NCBI GenBank assembly: GCA_052066835.1
Contig: JBQHRJ010000034.1
Origin: UBA2821 sp902763335
GTDB taxonomy: Bacteria; Bacillota; Clostridia; Lachnospirales; Lachnospiraceae
DNA: 12,893 bases
Strand: one strand, 5' to 3'
Every line of letters begins with the position of its first letter. Position 1 is the first letter of the stretch. The notes beneath the pieces were generated by a model. That model saw only the letters and a program-made list of their open reading frames with translations. It searched no databases and was not told the origin of the DNA. Position numbers and translations under genes: made by a program. Of the stretch, positions 1-6,458 are shown in pieces.

Positions 1-112
1 TGCTGTCAAGGGTGGCGTCACTCATCAAAAGATTAAATATCTGCAATTTTCAAGGTTCGATTGAGCCTTTTTCTTTGGCTCTGTTTTTTCATAAGTCACT
101 TGACACTACCAA
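1..112 (+). mobile_element. Probable 3' end of an insertion sequence
   Basis: This is non-coding DNA that ends in the 15-base motif ACTTGACACTACCAA (98-112). The exact reverse complement of that motif occurs near the other edge of the window (12782-12796). A terminator-like hairpin (63-89) sits just inside the end, as expected after a transposase gene that lies to the left. No convincing transposase sequence is visible: the reading frames through it are short and unrecognisable. The family is not identified. An IS end or a MITE-like terminal repeat are both possible. The call rests on the shared terminal motif and its layout, so it is an inference. Confidence 0.5.
63..89 (+). terminator. Rho-independent terminator-like hairpin
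   Basis: GAGCC (63-67) pairs with GGCTC (77-81) across a 9-base loop, and the T-run TTTTTT (84-89) follows. The stem is only 5 bp, so it is modest. Its place just before the shared terminal motif suits the end of a rightward transposase transcript entering from outside the window. Confidence 0.45.
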
Positions 113-128
113 TACATAATCTTATAAT
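100..128 (+). promoter_or_regulatory. Consensus sigma-70/A promoter at the IS junction, pointing into the locus
   Basis: TTGACA (100-105) and TATAAT (123-128) are separated by exactly 17 bases, which is a perfect consensus for the housekeeping sigma factor. The -35 box lies inside the shared terminal motif of the putative mobile element and the -10 lies in flanking DNA, as in hybrid junction promoters created by some insertion sequences. Transcription would start near 135 and run rightward, antisense to the kinase-like gene (948-232). No plus-strand gene follows: 129-231 contains only A+T-rich DNA with a small palindrome (181-197). Confidence 0.6.
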
Positions 129-231
129 TGCTTCTTTACTTATTTTATCACAATTCCATAAATATATTTTTACTACTCATAACATATTTGATATGTTTCA
201 TAACCTATTATTTTTTGCCTAAACTCCACTC

Positions 232-948
232 TTAAGTCTCACTCGGAAATACATTTTTCAAATCGCGAATTAAATCTCCACAATTTTGATAACGTTCATC
301 CGGATTCACTTTTGTACATTTTGAAATTATGTAATCCAGCTTTCTCGGAAGTAACGGATTTATGCTACAAATATGAGGTGTTTCATATGGTGGTTTACCA
401 GGGTCTACACCTGTCAACATCTGATGCATCACTATCCCCAACGAATATATATCCGTTCTTGGCGTTATTTCACCATAATATTCTTCCGGTGGTGCATATC
501 CACGCGTACCGCCCAAACATGTTGTTACTTGACATCCCGGAATATATACTATAGCTGAGTTAAAATTTACCAGTTTAACATTGTCATTTATATCAATGCA
601 TATATTACTCGGATTAATATCACAATTAATAATCGGAGGGGTAAATGAATGTGTGTATTGCAATGCCTCGGCAATTTGTATCGAATATTTCACAGCATCT
701 TTAATAGGCAAAACACCACCCGCTTTCTTTGCCATCATTTTCAAATCAATACCCTCTATCAATTCATCTATAATATAAAAATGTGTATTATCTTCCGCAA
801 CTCCGTAGCATTTTCTGATATATGGATGTTCCAGTTTTCTTAACATTTCTATATGGCTAAATAACGTATCTATATTATCTATCCGGTCCTTATTTATAAT
901 CTTTACAAAAAATTTTTTATTGTAATAATCAATTGTTGTATATTGCAT
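232..948 (-). CDS. Truncated Ser/Thr kinase-like protein, probable pseudokinase
   Basis: The 238-residue protein consists of a kinase fold and nothing else: no membrane segment and no PASTA repeats. The N-lobe begins at strand beta-2/3 (VK at 15-16 is the likely VAIK lysine), so the glycine-rich loop is absent. An in-frame TAG immediately upstream and the TAGGAG ribosome site show that this start is real. The catalytic loop reads NCDINPSN (108-115): Asp110 and Asn115 are kept but the usual Lys is Asn. DFG is replaced by NFN (128-130), which loses the metal-binding Asp. The activation segment is typical (GTRGYAPPEEY, about 147-157), as is TDIYSLG (165-171). The kinase superfamily assignment is secure, but catalytic ability is doubtful. 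The gene follows a long inverted repeat and may be a separate transcription unit. A kinase beside FHA-domain genes suggests a phosphothreonine signalling role for the locus. Confidence 0.85.
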   Translation of the reverse strand: MQYTTIDYYNKKFFVKIINKDRIDNIDTLFSHIEMLRKLEHPYIRKCYGVAEDNTHFYIIDELIEGIDLKMMAKKAGGVLPIKDAVKYSIQIAEALQYTHSFTPPIINCDINPSNICIDINDNVKLVNFNSAIVYIPGCQVTTCLGGTRGYAPPEEYYGEITPRTDIYSLGIVMHQMLTGVDPGKPPYETPHICSINPLLPRKLDYIISKCTKVNPDERYQNCGDLIRDLKNVFPSET

Positions 949-1009
949 AATTTTCTCCTATTTCATAATTGCTTCTCTTTGCTTCAAAGAAACTCTTAAA
1001 TTCCAACGT

Positions 1010-1068
1010 AAAAATAACACATGCAATTTCAACGTATATAACAGTCTCCATGTACATGTGTTATTTTT
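1010..1068 (-). terminator. Perfect 14-bp inverted repeat, probable (bidirectional) terminator
   Basis: AAAAATAACACATG (1010-1023) is the exact reverse complement of CATGTGTTATTTTT (1055-1068), with a 31-base loop between. Each strand carries a run of T at the 3' side of the stem. It lies in the 177-base gap between the stop of the zinc-ribbon membrane gene (1126) and the kinase-like gene (948), so it probably ends the long operon. The loop is longer than usual for an intrinsic terminator, so a different structured element is possible. No clear promoter for the kinase-like gene was seen between 949 and 1009. Confidence 0.6.
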
Positions 1069-1125
1069 TATATAGTTTACTTTTCTAATCAGATAATAAA
1101 GCTTTCATATTTTATACCACTGCGA

Positions 1126-2079
1126 CTATATTAAATCCTTAATCGAATTGATACTATCCTTTACATCTTCAGGTAAATACAATGGACACATTTTGTAGAT
1201 TATAAAAATCTTTACAACCAAAAATATAAGTACCATTATACTCATTAATAATACAAGTTTATCTTTTTTATCATCGGGAGCTATAGCCGTTGCAGTACAT
1301 ACTATGCAAATGAGTCCTATTATGCTTACGAGCACAAATGCTGATATTCCATAATTCCACGATATTATAAATATAATTCCTGATACAAATACCGCCTGTA
1401 TAAGTACAGCACTTCTTACAGATACAAGTACAAGCATTTGTATATAACTTACTGCTATATTAGACAACCGGTAACATACTAACATCAATCCGGCCAGTGC
1501 GCACGATATACAAACCGTAAGCAATATTGTTACTATAAAAGCTCTTAAATATGGCATTGTTATTTTAACATTGTCACTTAAAAAAGAGGCATTTGCCTTA
1601 TATTCTTTATATATTTCTTCTGCAATTCTATTTTCCACCAGTTTTATAAACACTGCATTCATAATCGCATGCAGAACTATTAATATTATTGCAGTTTTTA
1701 TATTTGCCTCCTGCATCAGTCTTTTTCCGGTAGTAACAGGTTTTTTCACAATATCTATAATATTTGCCCAAATTCCTTTTGCCATCATGGCTGCCTGTCC
1801 TGCATACTGACCTGCCATTTGTCCATACTGTGCTCCAGGCTGCCCCTGATAACCATTCTGATACTGGTTCTGGCCTCCCATCTGATTCTGATATCCATTC
1901 TGGTACTGGTTTTGGCCTCCCATCTGATTCTGATATCCATTCTGGTACTGGTTCTGGCCTCCCATCTGATTCTGATATCCATTCTGATATTGATTCTGCT
2001 GCTGTCCGGATGCCTGTCCACAGTTACATACTTCTCCGTCAGCTAACATCCTTCCGCATTTTGTACAAAATTTTGCCAT
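1126..2079 (-). CDS. Zinc-ribbon, Q/N-repeat, polytopic membrane protein
   Basis: The start was set at ATG 2079 because AAAGGAG lies at ideal spacing upstream and the zinc ribbon begins at residue 4. A longer reading from 2160 would overlap the upstream gene and has no support. The 317-residue protein has an N-terminal zinc ribbon (Cys5, Cys8, Cys18, Cys20). A low-complexity stretch follows, built of about three and a half 14-residue units rich in Gln, Asn, Gly and Tyr (unit QYQNGYQNQMGGQN, about residues 25-80). The C-terminal part has about five hydrophobic segments, resembling small zinc-ribbon/Yip1-like membrane proteins of clostridia. The topology suggests a cytoplasmic ribbon and repeat. 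It is the last gene before the 1010-1068 inverted repeat, 22 bases behind the TcaA-like gene. Function is unknown; a membrane scaffold for the neighbouring secretion or envelope proteins is only a guess. Confidence 0.8.
   Translation of the reverse strand: MAKFCTKCGRMLADGEVCNCGQASGQQQNQYQNGYQNQMGGQNQYQNGYQNQMGGQNQYQNGYQNQMGGQNQYQNGYQGQPGAQYGQMAGQYAGQAAMMAKGIWANIIDIVKKPVTTGKRLMQEANIKTAIILIVLHAIMNAVFIKLVENRIAEEIYKEYKANASFLSDNVKITMPYLRAFIVTILLTVCISCALAGLMLVCYRLSNIAVSYIQMLVLVSVRSAVLIQAVFVSGIIFIISWNYGISAFVLVSIIGLICIVCTATAIAPDDKKDKLVLLMSIMVLIFLVVKIFIIYKMCPLYLPEDVKDSINSIKDLI
1848..1997 (-). repeat. 42-bp tandem repeat inside a coding region
   Basis: Units begin at 1872, 1914 and 1956 (spacing 42 and 42). 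A partial diverged copy precedes them (1848-1871), and the last third of the 1956 unit has several changes. The first two units are nearly identical at the DNA level. Because 42 is a multiple of three, gain or loss of a unit keeps the frame and changes the length of the Q/N/G/Y linker between zinc ribbon and membrane domain. It is not CRISPR: there are no spacers and the repeat is translated. Confidence 0.9.
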
Positions 2080-2101
2080 TTTATCGTCTCCTTTACTTTT
2101 A

Positions 2102-3382
2102 TTAGTACAAGCTTGGGCATCCCAAATTAGTCTGTACCCACTTGCCATTCTCGTTAACAAATTTCATTTTTATATTAATATCCCCCGATGATTTATCATT
2201 TTCCTGTTTATCATCCCAATAATTTGTATATGTATACTCTGCTAAATATCTCAACTGAAATGTCACATTTATTGAGCCATCATCTTCAAGCTGTTCATAT
2301 ATTTCTTTAAATGTAATCTTATATGGAGCAAAATAATCACTATTCAAATTCTCGCATAAATATTCGTAACTATCACTTATATCCTCAAGTTCCTCCTTAT
2401 CCTGCGTAAACATATTTGCTATAGATGAAAAGCTTTCATATTTTATTGCTGCTGTATATATATTTTTCATGTTATTACATGCAATATTCTCTATAGTTTC
2501 TGCTGTATCATCTTTAAGTTTCATATTTTTAAGATCATACTCCTGATATGACTCTGATATATCAACCACTTCTGTCACATCTTCCATACCATCCTGCGTA
2601 ATTTTAATATCATGACACCCTTTGAAAAGTTTCTGTATCAGATATACTGTGGTTTTATCATTTGAATATGAATCATCATATATATATTTGTCATCCAGTG
2701 TTACCCCGTCGAATGTAACTGTGGAGCCATTTGGCACATATATCATATAACTATCACATATATACGAACCGGAATTTATATTCCATCTGTCAAATAAATA
2801 AAACTCCTTCTTTTTACTTTTATCAACTGTTGTCGAATAATTCCTGTTTTCACCGGAACCACTGACCGAATATTTTATATTTACATTCTTACTAATCTGG
2901 CTTGAATCATCTATGGTACTTTTTTGGACCTTATAATTAACTATATTTCCTAAACTCTGTGTTCTGTTTGCCATCTCAAAAAAATGTTTATTGATAAATG
3001 TACTCTCGTCAATATCAAGCATTTCATATGCATCACCCCATTCTGCATTTGCCATATGTTCAAAGAACGCTTTGGCACGATGCTCCGGTCCAAAATAATC
3101 AGTACTGAATCCATACAATACATAAGCCATGCAAACAAGTGCCAATATTTCTACCACAATTGCTATCGTCAGCTTAGATACCGGTTTACGGGGCTGCTTT
3201 GGAACAATAGGAGAATTAATAACCGGTATCCCGGTGTTCTGCGTGTCATAAACCGGTACATTATCTACTATCATGTTTTCATTGACCGGCGGCTGCATCA
3301 TATTTTGTAATGGAGCACCACAATTTTCGCAAAATGCTGCATTATCTTCATTTTTAGATCCACATTTTTCACAAAACATCAT
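2102..3382 (-). CDS. TcaA-like zinc-ribbon membrane protein
   Basis: The 426-residue protein has an N-terminal zinc ribbon (Cys4, Cys7, Cys18, Cys21), a Pro-rich linker, one membrane helix (about 70-92) and a large extracytoplasmic part. The extracellular region starts with an FFEHMANAEWGDAYEML-type segment. A beta-rich piece follows with a 'tyr-val-pro-asn-gly-ser' turn and an FDGVTLDD motif, and then an NTF2-like C-terminal domain ending in a Trp-containing strand. This order matches the TcaA/zinc-ribbon family of Firmicutes. In Staphylococcus, TcaA is linked to envelope stress and glycopeptide sensitivity. The start ATG shares one base with the stop of the YARHG gene (TAATG), with GGAGG just before it. 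A second ATG follows at 3379. Family membership is likely; its role in this locus is unknown. Confidence 0.8.
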   Translation of the reverse strand: MMFCEKCGSKNEDNAAFCENCGAPLQNMMQPPVNENMIVDNVPVYDTQNTGIPVINSPIVPKQPRKPVSKLTIAIVVEILALVCMAYVLYGFSTDYFGPEHRAKAFFEHMANAEWGDAYEMLDIDESTFINKHFFEMANRTQSLGNIVNYKVQKSTIDDSSQISKNVNIKYSVSGSGENRNYSTTVDKSKKKEFYLFDRWNINSGSYICDSYMIYVPNGSTVTFDGVTLDDKYIYDDSYSNDKTTVYLIQKLFKGCHDIKITQDGMEDVTEVVDISESYQEYDLKNMKLKDDTAETIENIACNNMKNIYTAAIKYESFSSIANMFTQDKEELEDISDSYEYLCENLNSDYFAPYKITFKEIYEQLEDDGSINVTFQLRYLAEYTYTNYWDDKQENDKSSGDINIKMKFVNENGKWVQTNLGCPSLY

Positions 3383-3996
3383 TATCCCTCCTTGTGCCCT
3401 GATATAAAATCAACATTTTTTCTCTCAATATCCGACATATTATTATATATATCATCCATATTATCATTATGATCCTTTATATCCTTATACCATTTTTTGC
3501 TGTCAAAATATGCCTGAATGTCCTTATTATTAAACTTATATCCATGACGGGCATACATCTCATTTATAACCATCTGGATTATGTCCTTGCCGGCAGGAAG
3601 ATTATCATATTTTGTGTTTTTTAGCTTATCTATATCTTCTTCCGTCACAAGCCTTTCATTACTATAACTGCATAGATAGTCTGTGTCTGTTGCATCAGTT
3701 TTGTCATTTGTTGCAGTGTCTGTATTATTACCTGCACCATTTTCAATGACTGATGTCTCATCTACAGCAAATGAGTCCACCTTTTTTGACTCCCCACTAT
3801 AATAAGCATCAGGTCTGTTATAACTTACCTCATTCATTATCTTTCCAGCCTTATCAATATTGCTTTTCATTTTTTCCTCTGAAAGTCCTCCGTTTCCCGA
3901 CCATACTTTAAATAGCATTATAAGCACCAGCATTATTGCTATAACTACAGCCAGGATGATAACCGCTACCACCTTTAGTGGCGATCCTTTTTTCAT
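3382..3996 (-). CDS. Membrane-anchored YARHG-domain protein
   Basis: The start was set at ATG 3996 because GAGGA sits 7 bases upstream. An earlier in-frame ATG at 4017 has no ribosome site. The 204-residue product has a basic N-terminus and one membrane helix (about residues 8-30). A Ser/Thr/Asn/Asp-rich extracellular linker follows, then a YARHG domain: the motif YARHG itself (about 148-152) is followed by a segment ending in AYFDSKKWY. YARHG domains are short extracellular modules common in Firmicutes and Bacteroidetes; their ligand is unknown. The C-terminus overlaps the TcaA-like gene by one base, so the two are probably translationally coupled and act in the envelope together. A cell-wall-facing role is inferred. 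Confidence 0.85.
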   Translation of the reverse strand: MKKGSPLKVVAVIILAVVIAIMLVLIMLFKVWSGNGGLSEEKMKSNIDKAGKIMNEVSYNRPDAYYSGESKKVDSFAVDETSVIENGAGNNTDTATNDKTDATDTDYLCSYSNERLVTEEDIDKLKNTKYDNLPAGKDIIQMVINEMYARHGYKFNNKDIQAYFDSKKWYKDIKDHNDNMDDIYNNMSDIERKNVDFISGHKEG

Positions 3997-4031
3997 CTTA
4001 ATATCCTCTTTTCTCATTTTATTTACAATTT

Positions 4032-5771
4032 TTAAAATTGTCCCACTAATTTATTCTCAGCATTTACATATGTATTGGTTACATTATTTAATGACTTACT
4101 AAGCTTTACGCAGTCATTTGCTTTCTTTCTTGCACTACTCTCTATCCTCTTGAGTGGCACTATACTGTATCTCCTGAGTGAATAATCCATGCTCTGATAA
4201 ACTGCTGAAATATCATCACATATTTCTCTGATACTTTTTGCATACATACCTATATTTTCAGCTTCACTCATTAACACTTCTATATTCACATTAAAATCTG
4301 CCTGAATATATCCTCCGTTTTCATTAATGCCAAGTCTTTCTTTTATACTGTCAACGAAGGTTTTCGCCTTATCAAGCAGACTTTGTGCCGACTGCGACAG
4401 TCCTGTAATTAATGCATTTACTGCCTCACTAAAACCGGATACGGAATCCTTAAGTGTATTCGAAAGCACACCATATACTTTCTTCATCTTATCAATTTTG
4501 CCATCAACAAATTCTCTTATATCTTCCACCTTATCTTTCAGTTTATTCTCTGCAGCATTCATTAACAGCAACGAAAGTGTATATCCAAAACTCTTTTTTT
4601 CATCCTCCGACAAATTTTTGAATGTTTCAAAGCCTCCAACTATCGTGCTGCATAATGCCACCTTGTTATCAAGTCTGTCAAGAACTGCTTCCGGAATTAT
4701 TCCATATTTATTTATAGTATCCAGATATTTACGTGCATCTTCTTCCGAAACATAATATGAAATATCTTCTTTTTTGCCTGCTATAAGCGACATTACTCCC
4801 ATTTTTTCCAGTACTTGTGCAAACATATATCTCTGCGGCTGTGACATTCCATCTACAGTTTCATCCAGTGTTTTATTTATAAAATCTGATAAATATGTTG
4901 CTCCGCCCTCATTAACATCAAACCCATTGTCATCTGTTTTAAATGCAAACGGATCATGTTCTCCCAAAATCCCCATGCCCGCATAGTTTCCTCTAACTTC
5001 TGCATCTACATATGTATTCTCTCCGGGATTATCATTTAAAAATTTTCCAACTATTGAATTTTTCGGATAATAGTTGTACGTCTTATCTGCCAGTTCTGAA
5101 TATCCGTCCCGGTACATGAGTTTCATATCATTATTGATACCCGGACCGTCATAATTATTTATCTGTACTACCCTGTCACGAACATCTGCATCTGCCATAA
5201 TATATGCTGATGTACAGTCATTTCCTCCCTTAGAATGTCCGGTAAGATATATGTTCTGTGCAGAACTGTTTTCCAGATACTCCTTAGAAAAATTCTGTGC
5301 ATTAGTTCCATCAACATCATATAACAGTTCTATATCCTCTCCCCACCCTTTAGTAGTCCCATCTGTACCTCTCATGGCAATCACTGACGAACCGTTATCA
5401 ATATCTACCGTAAAGGCTGCCCATTGAGATTTGTCAGTATCAGCTACTGCAAAATCATGCATCTTGCAATTCATATATCTCGGACTGTTTATCAATGCCT
5501 CGTATAATTCCTTCTGATCATCTGACAAATCTGTATTCAGCATAGCACTTGCATAATCCTTAACCGTCGTTTCTCTTGAATATTCATATATGTTACTGTT
5601 ATAGGATGCACTTCCCTTATCAGCGTCATATACATCTTCAAATCTGCCATATGACATCTGTGCAAATATAAGACCATCTATCTCGTTATAATTTGCTTCC
5701 GTCAACAGATTGTTATTGTTTTGAACATACGAAACTAAATCTGATGTTTTCTCCTCTGCCATATTACTCAC
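4032..5771 (-). CDS. DUF2974-type lipase with C-terminal WXG/LXG-like tail (TslA-like candidate effector)
   Basis: GTG at 5771 was chosen: it overlaps the previous stop as GTGA and has GGAGG 5 bases upstream. TTG 5774 and ATG 5762 are alternatives. The 579-residue protein has an N-terminal alpha/beta-hydrolase domain of the DUF2974/Mbeg1-like lipase type. It carries an AMRGTDGTTKGWGEDIEL oxyanion-side motif (about 132-149), the nucleophile elbow GHSKGG (Ser180), Asp208 in NYDGPG, and His272 in GEHDPF as the probable triad. A helical middle (about 300-480) is followed by a 90-residue helical hairpin (about 490-579) resembling a WXG100/LXG fold and ending with YVNAE, a YxxxE motif. There is no signal peptide. 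An N-terminal lipase with a C-terminal helical targeting tail is the reverse arrangement known for the S. aureus T7SS lipase TslA. The preceding lipoprotein could be immunity or partner. The lipase call is firm; the T7 effector role is inferred. Confidence 0.8.
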   Translation of the reverse strand: MSNMAEEKTSDLVSYVQNNNNLLTEANYNEIDGLIFAQMSYGRFEDVYDADKGSASYNSNIYEYSRETTVKDYASAMLNTDLSDDQKELYEALINSPRYMNCKMHDFAVADTDKSQWAAFTVDIDNGSSVIAMRGTDGTTKGWGEDIELLYDVDGTNAQNFSKEYLENSSAQNIYLTGHSKGGNDCTSAYIMADADVRDRVVQINNYDGPGINNDMKLMYRDGYSELADKTYNYYPKNSIVGKFLNDNPGENTYVDAEVRGNYAGMGILGEHDPFAFKTDDNGFDVNEGGATYLSDFINKTLDETVDGMSQPQRYMFAQVLEKMGVMSLIAGKKEDISYYVSEEDARKYLDTINKYGIIPEAVLDRLDNKVALCSTIVGGFETFKNLSEDEKKSFGYTLSLLLMNAAENKLKDKVEDIREFVDGKIDKMKKVYGVLSNTLKDSVSGFSEAVNALITGLSQSAQSLLDKAKTFVDSIKERLGINENGGYIQADFNVNIEVLMSEAENIGMYAKSIREICDDISAVYQSMDYSLRRYSIVPLKRIESSARKKANDCVKLSKSLNNVTNTYVNAENKLVGQF

Positions 5772-6457
5772 CAATCCCTCCTGCTGTTTTCAAGCTTATA
5801 TTTAATATCACTTACATTACCTAACTCTTTACCGGCTATACTTGCAAAACCGATATTTCCACTTTTTGAACCATAACTGTAATCACATGATGCAACACAT
5901 TTAAATCCCCGGTTTTCAAGTTCATAGAAAAAATCTGATATATACCCTGCCACTTCTTCGATATCATTTCCATTTACATCAAATACAATATTTGCATACG
6001 AGCCACTGTTTTTTATATAGTCATCAGGGCTGTCCTCATCTGTCCAGTCTTTATCTGATACTTCATACACATATTCACTGCTTTGTATTGAAATATGTGG
6101 GTTATCTGCATATATGCCGTTTAACAGCTCATCTATCTTATCCTTATATATAATCTCCGGATAATTATCATACAGAGTCTCCTTATCCTTAGATATCACT
6201 ACATCAAATACATCATCGCTGTCCTTTATCTGTGCCTTACCTTTATATGTGATTTTATCCATCCACGTATTTCTGTCATTTTCTGTTACTTCGTTCACTT
6301 CAACAGCCAGACCATATTTTTTCATTATAAGTTTTGATATCACATCCCTATAATCACCTGTAGGCTTTTCCGATTTTATTTTTCCACACCCACACGCAAA
6401 TACAGTCATCACAATGCCACCTGCAATCAGTAGTTTCAAGTATCTCCTGTCTCCCAT
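5768..6457 (-). CDS. Secreted lipoprotein, candidate immunity or partner of the lipase
   Basis: The 229-residue protein has a typical type II signal: a basic start (MGDRRYLK), a hydrophobic core to about residue 20, and VFA-Cys22 as the probable lipobox (Cys24 is also possible). The mature part is acidic, mixed alpha/beta, with no domain I recognise. It has a repeated feel of 'DVxxSKD' and 'VFDVNGND' strands and a Cys-Asp-Tyr-Ser-Tyr-Gly segment near the end. It would be anchored on the outer face of the membrane. Its stop overlaps the lipase start by 4 bases and its start follows the SGNH stop by one base, so all three genes are tightly coupled. S. aureus protects itself from the T7 lipase TslA with a lipoprotein (TilA). 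By analogy this may be an immunity protein, but no sequence similarity to TilA was established. Confidence 0.75.
   Translation of the reverse strand: MGDRRYLKLLIAGGIVMTVFACGCGKIKSEKPTGDYRDVISKLIMKKYGLAVEVNEVTENDRNTWMDKITYKGKAQIKDSDDVFDVVISKDKETLYDNYPEIIYKDKIDELLNGIYADNPHISIQSSEYVYEVSDKDWTDEDSPDDYIKNSGSYANIVFDVNGNDIEEVAGYISDFFYELENRGFKCVASCDYSYGSKSGNIGFASIAGKELGNVSDIKYKLENSRRDW
5777..5781 (-). promoter_or_regulatory. Ribosome binding site that decides the lipase start
   Basis: GGAGG lies 5 bases before GTG 5771, but only 2 before TTG 5774 and 14 before ATG 5762. Spacing and the GTGA overlap with the lipoprotein stop favour GTG and translational coupling. Confidence 0.7.
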
Positions 6458-6458
6458 T

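Noticed and set aside
3..116. Open frame on the plus strand at the left edge as a transposase C-terminus
   Set aside because: The translation has no recognisable transposase features and runs through the terminator and terminal motif.
181..197. AACATAT-TTG-ATATGTT palindrome as terminator of the kinase-like gene
   Set aside because: It is short, purely A+T-rich and lacks a U-run on the minus strand; probably chance in this A+T-rich DNA.
1848..1997. CRISPR-like array
   Set aside because: Repeats are contiguous without spacers and are translated in frame.
1764..2105. Plus-strand and alternate-frame open frames over the 42-bp repeat
   Set aside because: They are shadows created by the repeat; no ribosome sites and low-complexity products.
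2080..2160. Longer N-terminus for the zinc-ribbon repeat protein from 2160
   Set aside because: It overlaps the upstream coding region, has no ribosome site, and adds residues before the zinc ribbon; ATG 2079 has AAAGGAG.
4327..4986. Plus-strand open frames opposite the lipase gene
   Set aside because: Compositional shadows of a strongly supported minus-strand gene; no domains or ribosome sites.
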